Shown here in pieces: positions 47,132-57,761 of a stretch of 64,000 bases of DNA. Source of the stretch: Bacillus halotolerans (GTDB lineage Bacteria > Bacillota > Bacilli > Bacillales > Bacillaceae). Where the stretch lies: positions 280,899-344,898 of the forward strand of contig NZ_LPVF01000013.1 of NCBI RefSeq assembly GCF_001517105.1. Reading direction: 5' to 3'. Position 1 is the first letter of the stretch. Each line of letters begins with the position of its first letter. Under the pieces are notes generated by a model. That model saw nothing but the letters and a program-made list of their open reading frames with translations. It did not search any database and had not been told where the DNA came from. Both the position numbers and the translations under genes were made by a program.

Positions 47132-48087
47132 ACCCTTCTCACTAACACTTCTTCTACCTTATGCCGGTCTCCCTTTCGCAATATTAAATCTGACCTGAAT
47201 TTAGTCGGCAAAATATTTTCATATAAATTAGGGCGGTTGACACTCTCCCAAATCGAGGTTGCCATCTCGTCAGCCTCCTGGTCAGACAGGTCTTTAAATT
47301 TATGAAAATACGAGTCCGGATTTTGAAAGGCTGTTTCCCGAAGAAGGCGGAAACGCTCTAAATACCAGGTAAGAATCCGGCTTTCGTCCGCATCTACGTA
47401 AATTGAAAAATCAAAGAAATCGGAAACAAAGATGCGTGGATTTTCCCGGTCATCCTCCAAGGTCGGCGATTGAAGAACATTAATCCCTTCGATGATCACG
47501 ATATCAGCCTGTTCTACAACCTCGAACACACCTTCCTCGCGGTCATAGGTTAAATGAGAATATACCAGGGCCTTTACTCTTTCTTTTCCTGACTTTACGT
47601 CATTCAAAAATTCGAGGAGCGCTTTCACATCATAACTTTCAGGAAATCCTTTTCTTGACAGCAAGTTTTTCTTCTTCAGGTCAGCTGTAGGAAATAAAAA
47701 GCCGTCTGTCGTGATCAGGCTGACCTTGGGGCGATCCGGCAAACGCGAAAGCAGCTTCTGCAAAATCCGCGCTGTCGTGCTTTTCCCGACTGCGACACTG
47801 CCGGCAATGCCGATGATAAACGGAATTTTGGCTGAATGAGGGTGCTTCAAAAAAACATTGACATGCTTATTTCGTTCGGCAGCGGACTTGACATGCAAAT
47901 GAAGCAGGCGAACAAGCGGAATATAGATCGTCTCCACTTCCTCTACGGATAGATGATCATTCAGCCCTTCAACAGCTTTTGCCTCTTCTTCAGAAACAGC
48001 AATCGACAAATGGCCCCCAAATCCTGACCAAGACTGCCGGCTGTGCTGTGTATATAAAGTATGTAAATTAAGCTCTTTATTTTTCAC
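47128..48087 (-). CDS. coaA: CoaA, pantothenate kinase type I
   Basis: CoaA phosphorylates pantothenate, the first step to coenzyme A. The 319-residue protein has the P-loop GIAGSVAVGKST (about residues 93-104) and the family segments LITTDGFLFP and IVIEGINVLQ. Length equals that of the E. coli-type bacterial enzyme. It is not a type III (CoaX) enzyme. It lies downstream of dsdA, 88 bases away. Confidence 0.95.
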   Translation of the reverse strand: MKNKELNLHTLYTQHSRQSWSGFGGHLSIAVSEEEAKAVEGLNDHLSVEEVETIYIPLVRLLHLHVKSAAERNKHVNVFLKHPHSAKIPFIIGIAGSVAVGKSTTARILQKLLSRLPDRPKVSLITTDGFLFPTADLKKKNLLSRKGFPESYDVKALLEFLNDVKSGKERVKALVYSHLTYDREEGVFEVVEQADIVIIEGINVLQSPTLEDDRENPRIFVSDFFDFSIYVDADESRILTWYLERFRLLRETAFQNPDSYFHKFKDLSDQEADEMATSIWESVNRPNLYENILPTKFRSDLILRKGDRHKVEEVLVRRV

Positions 48088-48175
48088 TGTTTACACCTGA
48101 CTCTCTGTAGCTTTAAACAAACGCTTACAAAGATTGTAACGGAAAACATTCCTACTGTCTGCTTATTTTTTCAAT

Positions 48176-49522
48176 TTACCTTTTTAACAAGTCAGCACCG
48201 ATTCGGTTATATGCAGCCATTTCTTCTTTCGGAACCATACTGCCTCCCGTTCCCCAGACAACATGTACGGCATTTTTCATGCTGTGACGCAGATCATTTT
48301 CAAACATGTCGTGTTTCCCGGTTTCCGATAAAAACAGCTGAACAGGCCCGAACATACCGGCAAGCGCAGACGGCTCTAAATGCTTATTTTCAGATAAAGC
48401 CAGCAAATGAAGCAAAGTATACAGCGTTTCGTCTTCAATTGTATAACAGCCGCTCAGCAAAGGTTCTATCAGATTGCCGACAAATCCTGATGGACGCCCT
48501 ACGGCAAGCCCGTCAGCAGCCGTTACATTATCCAAGCCGATATCCTGCACAGAGATCTGGTCATGCAAGCCGGAATATAGACCTAAGAGCATAGACGGTG
48601 AATGGGTAGGCTCCCCGAAAAATACATGGACATGGTTTCCGTACAATAGCTTCAGTCCAAATGCCACACCGCCCGGCCCTCCGCCGACTCCGCAAGGCAA
48701 ATACACAAACAGCGGTGTTTCAGGACCAGGCTCGATATCCATTAAGCTGAGCTGTGTTTTTAAACGACTGGCCGCTACCGCATATCCTAGGAACAGCTGG
48801 CGGGAATGTTCATCATCAATAAAATAACAGAATGGATCTTGTTCCGCCTGCCGCCGTCCTTCTTTAACCGCTTCACTGTAATCTGATTCGTACTCGATTA
48901 CGGTGACGCCCTTTTTGCGAAGTAAATCCTTCTTCCACTGCTTAGCGTCGGAGGACATATGCACCGTCACTCGAAAACCTAGTTTGGCGCCAATGATGCC
49001 GATGCTTAAACCAAGATTGCCTGTTGAGCCGACAGCAATGGAATAGCGTGAGAAAAATGAAGTGAACCGCTCTTCGTGCAAGATGCGGTAATCATCTGTT
49101 TCCTTAAGCATTCCTTCTTGAAGCGCAAGATCCTCCGCATGTTTCAGCACTTCATAAATACCGCCGCGTGCTTTAATCGATCCCGAAATCGGAAGCTCAT
49201 GATCGCACTTTAAAAGCCATCTCCCCGGAAACGTTTCGCCATACACTTCCTCCATCTTCTTTTTCATATGGCGTATTTCAAAAAGCGGCGATTCAATCAT
49301 CCCTTCGGCAGCTTTTGTTTCCGGAAACGCCTCGGCAATATAAGGAGCAAACCGCCGAAGTCTTTTGTCCGCCTCGGCTATCTCGCTTTCCCACTCAGCC
49401 GCTTGTAATACCATCCCCTCTTTCTTGCCGGGATTAGCCCAGAATACCGGTCGTGCATCAATCAATTTCTGAATAAATGGATCTTTTATCAGATTAAGCA
49501 AAGTTTCTTGATTTATCGACAT
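48176..49522 (-). CDS. dsdA: DsdA, D-serine ammonia-lyase
   Basis: DsdA (448 residues) is a PLP enzyme that deaminates D-serine to pyruvate. The Schiff-base lysine is Lys117 in SGSIKARGG; the phosphate-binding glycine loop is [11 protein letters not shown]. The length fits the family. The gene is monocistronic or cotranscribed with coaA; no regulator dsdC-like gene is near. Confidence 0.94.
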   Translation of the reverse strand: MSINQETLLNLIKDPFIQKLIDARPVFWANPGKKEGMVLQAAEWESEIAEADKRLRRFAPYIAEAFPETKAAEGMIESPLFEIRHMKKKMEEVYGETFPGRWLLKCDHELPISGSIKARGGIYEVLKHAEDLALQEGMLKETDDYRILHEERFTSFFSRYSIAVGSTGNLGLSIGIIGAKLGFRVTVHMSSDAKQWKKDLLRKKGVTVIEYESDYSEAVKEGRRQAEQDPFCYFIDDEHSRQLFLGYAVAASRLKTQLSLMDIEPGPETPLFVYLPCGVGGGPGGVAFGLKLLYGNHVHVFFGEPTHSPSMLLGLYSGLHDQISVQDIGLDNVTAADGLAVGRPSGFVGNLIEPLLSGCYTIEDETLYTLLHLLALSENKHLEPSALAGMFGPVQLFLSETGKHDMFENDLRHSMKNAVHVVWGTGGSMVPKEEMAAYNRIGADLLKR

Positions 49523-49561
49523 CAGCCATTTCTCCTTCCTGTAACAAATGTATATCTTTAT

Positions 49562-49608
49562 AAAAAACTGCCTGCAAACACACCAAAAGGCGCCTCACAC
49601 AGGCAGTT
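49562..49608 (-). terminator. Terminator of yqjP-yqjQ
   Basis: On the minus strand AACTGCCTG and CAGGCAGTT close a long stem with imperfect inner pairing, followed by six T, just after the yqjQ stop. Confidence 0.8.
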
Positions 49609-49614
49609 CCATGC

Positions 49615-50394
49615 TTATTTTTTCATGAACACCCGTCCAGCCAGCTTTTCCACAAGGGCTGGAAACAGCTGATATAGCTTTGTGCCGGCATTCATCAAAC
49701 GAGGAAGGTTGATTTCACGTTTGTTCGTCATAATGGCAGACGCGATTTGTGCTGCCACATCATCTGGGTCAAGCATCCAGCGTTCGACATTTTTGGCATA
49801 GTCTCCGCCTTTGTCAGCAATAGAAAAAAAGTCAGTCTGAATCGGCCCTGGATTGACTGTCGTCACATAGACGCCCGTGCCCGCCAGCTCCATACGCAAA
49901 GCGTTTGAATAGCCGAGCACAGCATGTTTTGTCGCTGAATAAAGGCTGGATTTCGGCGTGGCAATTTTCCCTGCTTGAGAGGCAATATTGATGATATGGC
50001 CGCTTTTTTGCTCAAGCATATGCGGAAGAACAGCTTTTGTACAGGCGATCAGACCGAAAACATTGACATCAAACATTGATTTCATCTCATCAAGTGTAGA
50101 GTCTAAAACCGTTTCAAAAATACCGAAGCCTGCATTATTGATCAGCACATCAACCGGACCGATCTGATCACGGACGAGGGTGATATCTTCAAGACGGGAG
50201 ACATCCAGAGGGAAAATATCACATTGTCCGCTCCATTCCTCGGTCATTTTTCTTTTGATTTCCTTCAAACGATCCTCACGTCTTGCCGACAGCAAAACAT
50301 GGGCTCCTTCAGCCGCACATAAATAAGCGATTCTTTCACCAAGCCCTCCGGAAGCACCTGTAATCCAAATACGCTTGCCAGCTATATTTTTCAC
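49615..50394 (-). CDS. yqjQ: YqjQ, short-chain dehydrogenase/reductase
   Basis: The 259-residue SDR protein has the cofactor motif [13 protein letters not shown], the NNAGFGIFE structural motif and the catalytic Ser, Tyr and Lys in [22 protein letters not shown]. Substrate is unknown. The GTG at 50394 lies 5 bases after AGAGGTGA and gives the family length; a GTG at 50403 overlaps that site. It follows yqjP by 5 bases. Confidence 0.92.
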   Translation of the reverse strand: MKNIAGKRIWITGASGGLGERIAYLCAAEGAHVLLSARREDRLKEIKRKMTEEWSGQCDIFPLDVSRLEDITLVRDQIGPVDVLINNAGFGIFETVLDSTLDEMKSMFDVNVFGLIACTKAVLPHMLEQKSGHIINIASQAGKIATPKSSLYSATKHAVLGYSNALRMELAGTGVYVTTVNPGPIQTDFFSIADKGGDYAKNVERWMLDPDDVAAQIASAIMTNKREINLPRLMNAGTKLYQLFPALVEKLAGRVFMKK

Positions 50395-50399
50395 CCTGT

Positions 50400-51359
50400 T
50401 CACCTCTCTATTGCTCTAAAGTATGCGGTTTTTCCATCCCAATATGACGTGATGCCTGCTTCGGCTGCCAATATATCAAGATGCCCAACCGTTTCTGACA
50501 TCGTTAAAAACAACTCTTTTTCATAAACGGCGGGAAAGAGCTGCTGACAGACCTGAAAAGCGGTAAGCGGTTTTTCCGACAGCATTTGACGCACATCCTC
50601 GGTTCGGCTGCTCTGCTTGTCAAACCGCTTCTTGATCAGTGCTCGTACATTGCCAATCATCTCGCCATGACCGGGAAACACTGTGTTCGGGGCAAGTTCA
50701 GACAGCCTCCGCAACGACCGCTGATAATCCAGTAAAGGCTCCGATCTTTTTTCTCCCGTTTTTGGCGCTTCAAGAATCGGGTTAGACGAGCTGTTCGCCA
50801 GCAGCAAATCACCGCCAAGCATTCTTCCGGTCTTTTCATGAAAGAGAACAATATGCGACTCTGCATGTCCGGGCATTTCCAGAACAGTCCAGTCACCCAT
50901 CCCGTCAATTTTCATCCCTTCCGTAACCGTTTGGGTCAAGGATCTTGTACAGGAAAATGCGTACGCCGACCGGATGAGCCTTTCTGCTTTCACATCATCA
51001 AATGGAACGCCTAACTCAGGCAGCAGCTTTTGAAAAAAATGTTTTTGCCACTCCATAAATGCCTTGTCTCTGCTGATATATGGTTCGTTAAACGGATGTC
51101 CAAGCACTTTAATATCATCAGAAAAAACATCAAGCAACCCCGCATGATCCGCGTGATGGTGAGTCAGCACGATCTGCTCAATATCTGACATTTCTATATG
51201 TATACTAGCAAGCTGCTCTTTTAGGACTTCAGCTGCTTCTTTAGTGTTCGGTCCGGCATCGATCAGTGTCAGCGCGTCACCTTTCACTAAGTAAACGATG
51301 ACATCACCGACGGCAAACGGTGTCGGGACGCGAATCGGAATGATATCTGCAGTTGTCAT
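50400..51359 (-). CDS. yqjP: YqjP, metallo-beta-lactamase-fold hydrolase
   Basis: The 319-residue protein has an MBL fold with the zinc motif [12 protein letters not shown] (about residue 59), a His in GHAESHIV, the Asp in GGDLLL and the final His in PGHGE. A helical C-terminal domain (about 230-310) resembles that of the LACTB2-type family. Substrate unknown. The ATG at 51359 follows AAGGAGC. It is the first gene of the yqjP-yqjQ unit. Confidence 0.92.
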   Translation of the reverse strand: MTTADIIPIRVPTPFAVGDVIVYLVKGDALTLIDAGPNTKEAAEVLKEQLASIHIEMSDIEQIVLTHHHADHAGLLDVFSDDIKVLGHPFNEPYISRDKAFMEWQKHFFQKLLPELGVPFDDVKAERLIRSAYAFSCTRSLTQTVTEGMKIDGMGDWTVLEMPGHAESHIVLFHEKTGRMLGGDLLLANSSSNPILEAPKTGEKRSEPLLDYQRSLRRLSELAPNTVFPGHGEMIGNVRALIKKRFDKQSSRTEDVRQMLSEKPLTAFQVCQQLFPAVYEKELFLTMSETVGHLDILAAEAGITSYWDGKTAYFRAIER

Positions 51360-51459
51360 TCTTTTGCTCCTTGTCTTCATTCATTACTCATATTTTAGCT
51401 TTTTCTCGGTCTTGTGTCATTATTGTGCCGTATGAGAATGTCCCTTTTTGAAAAAGATA

Positions 51460-51489
51460 TTGACATTAGCTTGTCCCCCATTGCATAAT
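51460..51489 (+). promoter_or_regulatory. Sigma-A type promoter of proI
   Basis: TTGACA (51460-51465), an 18-base spacer and CATAAT (51484-51489) lie just upstream of the T-box leader. Confidence 0.75.
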
Positions 51490-51495
51490 GAACAA

Positions 51496-51738
51496 CAACT
51501 AAAATGAGAACCATTGGAACGCTATGACGAGGAATAGTATACAGGCAATGGCCAGAGAGAGCGATATCCCCAGGCTGAAAGGTATCGCGGCCCGCTTGTT
51601 TGTAGAACCTGCCCTCAAGTCGCGGTTAGGAAAACCTAAACGTTTCCCGCGTTACGGGATTTGAGCTGAGCACAAGTTGTGCTAATGAGGGTGGTACCGC
51701 GAACCTTTTCGTCCTTTATGTGATGAAAAGGTTTTTTG
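51496..51738 (+). promoter_or_regulatory. T-box riboswitch of proI (proline specifier)
   Basis: The leader has the highly conserved T-box AATGAGGGTGGTACCGCG (51684-51701), an AG bulge/GNUG-like region (CCAGAGAGAGCG and CTGAAAGGT) in stem I, and a terminator of ACCTTTTCGTC...TGATGAAAAGGTTTTTTG (51703-51738). In the specifier loop GAACCTG, the proline codon CCT (51608-51610) is followed by a purine. Uncharged tRNA-Pro would stabilise the antiterminator and allow proI expression. Confidence 0.93.
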
Positions 51739-51763
51739 TTGTTCTGATAGAAGGAGGATATCC

Positions 51764-52600
51764 ATGAAAAAGATAGGATTTGTCGGCGCCGGGTCCATGG
51801 CTGAAGCAATGATCAACGGCTTTTTGCAAAGCGGCATTACAAAACCTGAAAATATTTATATCACAAACAGGTCAAACGAAGAGAGACTGAATGAATTAAA
51901 GGAAATGTACGGCGTGCGTCCATGCAGGGATAAGAGCGAGTTTTTCACACAAACTGATATCGTCGTTCTCGCTTTTAAGCCTAAGGATGCGGCAGAGAGC
52001 ATTGACAGCATTCGTTCTTACATGAAGGATCAGCTTGTCATTTCTGTGCTTGCAGGCCTTACCATCGAAACCATTCAGCATTATTTCGGCAGAAAGCTTG
52101 CTGTCATACGGGTGATGCCGAATACTTCAGCTGCCATCAGAAAATCAGCAACCGGATTTTCCGTAAGCGCTGAAGCAAGCCAAGACGATATCACGGCGGC
52201 TACAGCATTGCTAGAAACAATCGGAGACGCCACATTGGTTGAGGAGCAGCACCTTGATGCCGTTACCGCGATAGCAGGCAGCGGTCCCGCTTACGTGTAT
52301 CGCTATATCGAAGCGATGGAAAAAGCGGCGCAAAAGGTCGGTTTAGATGAGGAAACGGCTAAAAAACTGATCCTGCAGACAATGGCAGGCGCTACAGACA
52401 TGCTTCGTCAAAGCGGAAAACAGCCCGCACAGCTGCGCAGGGAGATTACGAGCCCAGGGGGAACAACAGAGGCAGGCCTTCGCGCTTTAACGGAAGCCAG
52501 CTTTGAAGAAGCGATCATTCATTGTATTGAAGAAACAGCCAAACGCAGCGCTGAAATCAAAGAGCAATTTGCCGGAGCCGCCTTAGAGAAGCATTTATAG
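51764..52600 (+). CDS. proI: ProI, pyrroline-5-carboxylate reductase
   Basis: ProI makes proline from pyrroline-5-carboxylate with NADPH. The 278-residue protein has the Rossmann motif GFVGAGSMAEAM at the N-terminus, the VMPNTSAAI segment and the C-terminal signature ITSPGGTTEAGLRAL. Transcription is controlled by the preceding proline T-box, which fits its biosynthetic (rather than osmoprotective) role in Bacillus. ATG follows AAGGAGG. Confidence 0.97.
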   Translation: MKKIGFVGAGSMAEAMINGFLQSGITKPENIYITNRSNEERLNELKEMYGVRPCRDKSEFFTQTDIVVLAFKPKDAAESIDSIRSYMKDQLVISVLAGLTIETIQHYFGRKLAVIRVMPNTSAAIRKSATGFSVSAEASQDDITAATALLETIGDATLVEEQHLDAVTAIAGSGPAYVYRYIEAMEKAAQKVGLDEETAKKLILQTMAGATDMLRQSGKQPAQLRREITSPGGTTEAGLRALTEASFEEAIIHCIEETAKRSAEIKEQFAGAALEKHL

Positions 52601-52610
52601 AAAAAAACAC

Positions 52611-52645
52611 AAGACAGAAGGCAAAGCGCTTTCTGTCTTCTTTTA
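52611..52645 (+). terminator. Terminator of proI
   Basis: AAGACAGAA(A/G)G and CTTTCTGTCTT form a stem followed by CTTTTAT on the plus strand, just before the convergent yqjN stop. Confidence 0.8.
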
Positions 52646-52647
52646 TC

Positions 52648-54282
52648 TTAAGGCTGGCTGGCAGCTTCTGATTGTTTTAATAATGCAGAGATTGTAAAGG
52701 AAAGCAAGTCGGGAAGCACCTCAAAGGAATAAGGCACATACAGTCTTTCTGTCCATTTGTGCGGGTCTTTTCCAGCCGGGCCGACATTTAATACCGGGAC
52801 ATACAGCGCCTTGTCTTTACTGCTGGGAAGTGAATATCCTCTGTTAAAGAGCGGCATATTGCTTGTGTATGCACCAACCTCCTGTTTTTCCAGCTGAAGA
52901 TAGCTCAAATCCGAGAGTCCTGGGAAATACTGCACCTCCCGTAAAGCAATGCCGTACCTGTCAGCTGCATATTGAATGAGCTTGCCAGCAGTATTCTTGA
53001 TTATCTGATCGTTCTTTGATGACACTGCCGGGTAAAATGGAGGGCTGTAAAAGAGAACGATGAGCGGCGCATCTTCCTTACACAGCGCTGCGAGCTCAGA
53101 TACAATTCTAGTCGAAAAATCCCTGTCTCCAAGATCTCCCCTGTTTGCATAAGTGAAATTCAGCACCCGTTCTGTTTCCGAGCTTCCGACACGCCGTTTC
53201 GCACGTGCAAGCAGCTCATCAAATGTAAAAACAGAGACAGTTCGTTCAATTGGATGAAATGGCTCAAACTTCTGGAAATCACGTGTTTTCTGCTGAATAT
53301 GGTTTGAAATCTTCTCTGCCGCCTGCTCTGCGGTTTTCCGCAGCATGTCATGCAGCTCACTCGCGGAGCGCTTCATTGTCAGTACATTAAATAACGTAAC
53401 GGCCGTATGCGGTGTTTGGACGGAATATGCCTCCTTCAAGTCCTTTTGCATTAAGTTTACCGGCGGCGGGGTGACTTCCCCGTCAGCCATTTCGCAGTAA
53501 TTCACGTTCAGTTCCAGCAGACGGTTGATCTCAGAAACCATTAAATTTGCATTTAAACCGGAAAACGGCTCTCCGACATGCGTCTCTATCCCTTTGCAGA
53601 AAAACCCTGCGAGAACCTTGCCGATGCTTCCTGAATACACATATTGCTGCTGGTCGCCCGGAAACTTTTCAAACATCGGTTCGCTATTCAAACAAGCAGT
53701 GTATGTAAGATGATATTTTTTCTCCATTTCTTTCAACGCAGGAACGGCTTCGATCATTCCCCTTGAATTCACTTCCTCGTCAGGAACCGAAATCAAAAGC
53801 ACATTCCCATCAAAATGACCATTCATTGCCCGCTCAAGCATCGACAGCTGAACAGCCAGCCCCGCTTTCATATCCATCGTGCCTCTCCCGAACAGCCAGT
53901 CGCCGCTTTCCGCGTCTGTTCTCACATGTTCAGGAAGCAACTCTTTTTTCTCTAAAAAGGAGTTCAAAAGCTCAGCCGGCTTACAAGCCATATGTTTGAA
54001 TTCTCCGTAGTCCTCTATGTCCACGACGTCAAAATGGCTCAGCAAGAGCACCGTCTGTTTGACATCTTTCTTTTTGACAAGCGCTGTCAAAAACGTTCTG
54101 CCGTCTTCCATCGGATGGAGTGTTACATGATCAGGGTTATTTTGAAAATAAGGCTTGTCCTTTAAAAGATAATAAAGATATTCTGCAAGTGCGGCCTCCC
54201 CTTTCGAACCGGTGATACTTTCATACTGGACAAGAGAAGTTAAAAGGGTAAGCAAATCATCCTTAGTCTGCCAATTCATCAT
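52648..54282 (-). CDS. yqjN: YqjN, M20-family amidohydrolase/peptidase (RocB-like)
   Basis: The 544-residue protein is a member of the M20/M28-type metallopeptidase clan, with LLSHFDVVDIEDYG, RGTMDMKAG (metal-bridging Asp) and VPDEEVNSRG. It resembles RocB, an arginine-utilisation protein of unknown biochemical role. No signal peptide is visible, so it acts in the cytoplasm. Its neighbour proI suggests, but does not prove, a link to proline or arginine metabolism. Confidence 0.9.
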   Translation of the reverse strand: MMNWQTKDDLLTLLTSLVQYESITGSKGEAALAEYLYYLLKDKPYFQNNPDHVTLHPMEDGRTFLTALVKKKDVKQTVLLLSHFDVVDIEDYGEFKHMACKPAELLNSFLEKKELLPEHVRTDAESGDWLFGRGTMDMKAGLAVQLSMLERAMNGHFDGNVLLISVPDEEVNSRGMIEAVPALKEMEKKYHLTYTACLNSEPMFEKFPGDQQQYVYSGSIGKVLAGFFCKGIETHVGEPFSGLNANLMVSEINRLLELNVNYCEMADGEVTPPPVNLMQKDLKEAYSVQTPHTAVTLFNVLTMKRSASELHDMLRKTAEQAAEKISNHIQQKTRDFQKFEPFHPIERTVSVFTFDELLARAKRRVGSSETERVLNFTYANRGDLGDRDFSTRIVSELAALCKEDAPLIVLFYSPPFYPAVSSKNDQIIKNTAGKLIQYAADRYGIALREVQYFPGLSDLSYLQLEKQEVGAYTSNMPLFNRGYSLPSSKDKALYVPVLNVGPAGKDPHKWTERLYVPYSFEVLPDLLSFTISALLKQSEAASQP

Positions 54283-54449
54283 TTCCGCCCTCCTATGTAT
54301 AAAAACGCTTCGATCCTAAAAAATAAAATGATTCCCTGTCTATTATACAGAAATATTTGACAAATTCGGATCGTTTGAGCAGTTTATATGACGTGAAAGA
54401 AATGACTTGTTATAATCAATCTCTAAAAACCTTACGGGAGGCGAAAGAA

Positions 54450-55466
54450 ATGGCCAGAAAATTATTCACACCTATTACGATTAAAGATGTAACGTTAAAA
54501 AACCGCATTGTGATGTCACCAATGTGCATGTACTCTTCTCACGAAAAGGACGGAAAATTACAGCCGTTCCACATGGCTCACTACATAACGCGCGCAGTCG
54601 GCCAGGTCGGATTGATTATTGTGGAAGCATCAGCGGTTAATCCTCAAGGACGAATCACAGACCAAGATTTAGGGATATGGGGCGACGAGCATATCGAAGG
54701 TTTCGCAAAGCTGACTGAGCAGGTAAAAGCGCAAGGCTCAAAAATCGGAATTCAGCTTGCCCACGCAGGACGTAAAGCAGAGCTTGAAGGAGATATTTTC
54801 GCTCCGTCTGCGATTGCGTTTGACGAGCAATCGAGCACGCCGGTTGAAATGACAACTGAAAAAGTGAAAGAGACCGTGCAGGAGTTCAAACAAGCGGCTG
54901 CCCGTGCAAAAGAAGCAGGTTTTGATGTGATTGAGATTCATGCAGCACACGGTTACTTAATTCATGAATTTTTATCTCCGCTTTCTAACCATCGCACAGA
55001 TGAATACGGCGGCTCACCAGAAAACCGCTACCGTTTCTTAAGAGAGATCATTGATGAAGTTAAACAAGTGTGGGACGGTCCTTTATTTGTCCGTGTATCG
55101 GCTTCTGACTATACAGACAAAGGCTTAGACATCGCTGATCATATCGGTTTTGCAAAATGGATGAAGGAGCAGGGCGTTGACTTAATTGACTGCAGCTCAG
55201 GTGCCCTTGTTCAGGCAGACATTAACGTATTCCCTGGCTATCAGGTCAGCTTCGCCGAGAAAATCCGCGAACAGGCTGACATGGCGACTGGAGCTGTCGG
55301 AATGATTACAAATGGTTCAATGGCTGAAGAAATTCTTCAAAATAACCGTGCAGACCTCATCTTTATCGGCAGAGAGCTATTACGCGACCCTTACTTTGCA
55401 AGAACTGCCGCAAAACAGCTGAATACAGACATTCAAGCCCCTGTTCAATACGAAAGAGGCTGGTAA
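54450..55466 (+). CDS. namA: NamA (YqjM), Old Yellow Enzyme family NADPH dehydrogenase
   Basis: NamA (338 residues) reduces activated C=C bonds of enones and nitro compounds with NADPH through FMN. It has the residues known from YqjM: Cys26 and Tyr28 near the flavin, the pair of His in [13 protein letters not shown] (near residues 164 and 167), and the arginine finger in the C-terminal ERGW that reaches the partner subunit. The ATG at 54450 follows GGGAGGC; an earlier ATG adds 31 unrelated residues. Confidence 0.96.
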   Translation: MARKLFTPITIKDVTLKNRIVMSPMCMYSSHEKDGKLQPFHMAHYITRAVGQVGLIIVEASAVNPQGRITDQDLGIWGDEHIEGFAKLTEQVKAQGSKIGIQLAHAGRKAELEGDIFAPSAIAFDEQSSTPVEMTTEKVKETVQEFKQAAARAKEAGFDVIEIHAAHGYLIHEFLSPLSNHRTDEYGGSPENRYRFLREIIDEVKQVWDGPLFVRVSASDYTDKGLDIADHIGFAKWMKEQGVDLIDCSSGALVQADINVFPGYQVSFAEKIREQADMATGAVGMITNGSMAEEILQNNRADLIFIGRELLRDPYFARTAAKQLNTDIQAPVQYERGW

Positions 55467-55475
55467 TCTTGATCC

Positions 55476-55514
55476 GAGATATCCGCGGCTCCGCCGCCGG
55501 ATATCTCTTTTTTT
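55476..55514 (+). terminator. Terminator of namA
   Basis: GAGATATCCGGCGG-type arms form a long stem ending in GATATCTC followed by seven T on the plus strand. Confidence 0.92.
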
Positions 55515-55583
55515 ATTTTTGGAGAAACGATCAGCTGACGTTCTCCGTCTCCCTAGTAGAACCAATTAGAGGAGATGACTCCA

Positions 55584-56354
55584 ATGAATGCAGCATGGAT
55601 CGAAAGGACCTATACGGTTGACGGTTGTGAATTTCATACAAAACACCGAAAAGGATTTAGCGGTGTAACCATTGTCTTTGAAGCCGGCTACGGCACTTCT
55701 TCAGAGACATGGAAACCACTAACAGCGGACATTGATGACGAATTTGGCATATTCACATATGATAGAGCGGGCATTGGGAAAAGCGGACAAAGCAAGGCAG
55801 AACGAACAGCCGACCAAAAGGTGAGAGAATTAGAAAGCTTGCTTAAGGCAGCAGGTATAAGCCCCCCTTATCTGGCTGTTTCACATTCATACGGATCGGT
55901 TATCAGCAGTTTATGGGCCTGTAAAAACCGACAGGATATTATCGGCATGGTGCTCCTTGATCCCGCTTTAGGAGATTACGGCACAGGCGGCTTTACATTT
56001 ATTCCTGAAGAAATGCATACAGCATACAGAAAGCAGATGATGCTCGAGGAGACACATGCAGACTTTTCGAAAAGTCTGCGGCAGTTCAAACAGCAGCAAG
56101 TCCATTTAGGGAACATGCCGCTTATTGTCCTGTCATCAGGTGAACGCACTGAGAAATTCGCCTCCGCTGAAGAGGACTGGAGAAACCTGCATAGCAGCAT
56201 TTTGTCTCTATCCGATCAAAGCGGCTGGATACAAGCTAAAAACAGCTCACATAACATTCATCATGATGAACCTCATATCGTCCATCTGGCGATTTATGAT
56301 GTTTGGTGTGCGGCCTGCCAGCAGGCCGCCCCGATATACCAGGCAGTCAATTAA
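55584..56354 (+). CDS. yqjL: YqjL, alpha/beta hydrolase
   Basis: The 256-residue protein has an alpha/beta-hydrolase fold: YDRAGIGKSGQS, nucleophile Ser in SHSYGSV, Asp in LLDPAL and likely His in SSHNIHHDEP. YqjL is associated with resistance to paraquat in B. subtilis reports, but its substrate is unknown. The ATG at 55584 has GAGGAGATG upstream; an ATG three codons earlier adjoins that site. It is about 3 residues longer than the B. subtilis protein as I remember it. Confidence 0.92.
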   Translation: MNAAWIERTYTVDGCEFHTKHRKGFSGVTIVFEAGYGTSSETWKPLTADIDDEFGIFTYDRAGIGKSGQSKAERTADQKVRELESLLKAAGISPPYLAVSHSYGSVISSLWACKNRQDIIGMVLLDPALGDYGTGGFTFIPEEMHTAYRKQMMLEETHADFSKSLRQFKQQQVHLGNMPLIVLSSGERTEKFASAEEDWRNLHSSILSLSDQSGWIQAKNSSHNIHHDEPHIVHLAIYDVWCAACQQAAPIYQAVN

Positions 56355-56356
56355 AC

Positions 56357-56384
56357 AAAAACCCCGGAAGCAGCCGGGGTTTTT
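56357..56384 (+). terminator. Terminator between yqjL and rpmGA
   Basis: AAAAACCCCGG and CCGGGGTTTTT form a stem with a T run on the plus strand; the minus strand has a run too, so it can end rpmGA. Confidence 0.9.
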
Positions 56385-56385
56385 A

Positions 56386-56535
56386 CTATTTTGTTTCGCG
56401 ATGAAGGGTATATTTCTTTAAACGCGGTGAATATTTTTTCAGCTCTAAACGATCAGGATTTGTGCGTTTATTTTTGGTTGTGATGTAGTTTCTGTCCCCT
56501 GTTTCAGTGCAAGCCAAAGTAACATTTACTCTCAT
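56386..56535 (-). CDS. rpmGA: RpmGA, ribosomal protein L33
   Basis: This 49-residue ORF encodes bL33: it begins [20 protein letters not shown], with the [20 protein letters not shown] core. Only one Cys (Cys9) is left of the two CxxC pairs typical of zinc-binding L33, so this is a zinc-independent form. The ATG follows AAGGAGATGT. The gene lies between convergent yqjL and the rnz gene; it is missed by length-limited ORF callers. Confidence 0.94.
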   Translation of the reverse strand: MRVNVTLACTETGDRNYITTKNKRTNPDRLELKKYSPRLKKYTLHRETK

Positions 56536-56614
56536 GTTAACATCTCCTTATAAAGCGTAATGATTACGTTTTATTATACAGCTTAACAACAGATTGTCAA
56601 ACACCATCTCTTTC

Positions 56615-57538
56615 TCAGCCTCTCGGAACTTGCACCTCTAAGAAATCATACGCCGTGATGCTGTTCGGAAAAACGGCTGCCGCTTCTTTTTGGAGCTCTA
56701 AAGAAGCCTCTCCCTGATATCTCGCGCTGATATGAGTTAAAATGAGCTGCTTCGCCCCAGCTTCTTTGGCAGTTAGAGCTGCTTGTTCTGTTGTGCTGTG
56801 AAAATAATCAAAAGCAAGCTTCATATCATCCTTAGCAAAGGTGGCTTCATGCACAAGCACATCACAGTCCCGCGCAAGCTCTTTTATCTTATCGCTCACT
56901 CTCGTATCCCCGGAAAACACGACAGCTCTCCCCTTTTTAGGAGGCTCCAGAAAATCCTTCCCGTTTATGATGCGTCCGTCTTCAAGTGTCACAGTTTCAC
57001 CTTTTTTCATTTTCGAATATACAGGTCCCGGCGGAATATTCATTTCCTTTAATAACGCCGCCTTTAAAGAACCAGGCACATCTTTTTCCTGTACGCGGTA
57101 CCCGAAGGCCTCTACACCATGAATCGCGGATACAGCTGTGACGATAAACTGATCGTCCTCAAATACGGCTCCCTCTTCAATCTCTTGTATCACAAGCGGA
57201 TATGTTAGGTGAGTTTTCGTGACGGCAAGACTTGTTTCAATAAACGCCTTGATGCCTTTCGGTCCGTAAACCGTCAGCTCGTCCTCACCGCCCTGAAAAG
57301 AACGGCTGCCAAGAAGCCCTGGAAGACCGTATACATGATCGCCGTGCATGTGAGTAATGAAGATTTTTTCTATTTTTCGAGGTTTAATCGATGTATGTAA
57401 AATTTGATGCTGTGTGGCTTCCCCGCAGTCAAACAGCCATACAGATCGCCTTTCTTCAAGCAGTTTTAATGCGATCGACGTCACGTTTCTCGACTTAGCG
57501 GGAATTCCGGCTCCCGTCCCTAAAAAAAGTAATTCCAC
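56615..57538 (-). CDS. rnz: RNase Z, tRNA 3'-end processing endonuclease
   Basis: RNase Z cuts tRNA precursors that lack an encoded CCA. The 307-residue protein is of the ElaC type: HxHxDH in THMHGDH (His63, His65, Asp67, His68), the flexible-arm insertion (near residues 150-200, with [13 protein letters not shown]), FSGDTR and HISARYQ. ATG follows GGAGGAAGG. Divergent from zwf. Confidence 0.96.
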   Translation of the reverse strand: MELLFLGTGAGIPAKSRNVTSIALKLLEERRSVWLFDCGEATQHQILHTSIKPRKIEKIFITHMHGDHVYGLPGLLGSRSFQGGEDELTVYGPKGIKAFIETSLAVTKTHLTYPLVIQEIEEGAVFEDDQFIVTAVSAIHGVEAFGYRVQEKDVPGSLKAALLKEMNIPPGPVYSKMKKGETVTLEDGRIINGKDFLEPPKKGRAVVFSGDTRVSDKIKELARDCDVLVHEATFAKDDMKLAFDYFHSTTEQAALTAKEAGAKQLILTHISARYQGEASLELQKEAAAVFPNSITAYDFLEVQVPRG

Positions 57539-57761
57539 ATTTCCTTCCTCCTACTAGAACTAGTTACCTACAAGAATACAGGATCATGCGTAAAATGTGA
57601 ATCTTGCCTCTGATTCGGGCAATCCTTTCGTTCTAGAAATATTTTTGCGCCATTCTGCAAAAAAAGGTCTTAAATGTTTGCTTTCGTTGAATTTTAGATT
57701 TAAAATGAAGGAAATATGCGGGGTACTAAAATAAAGCTTCGAATAAAGTGAGGTACTTTTA

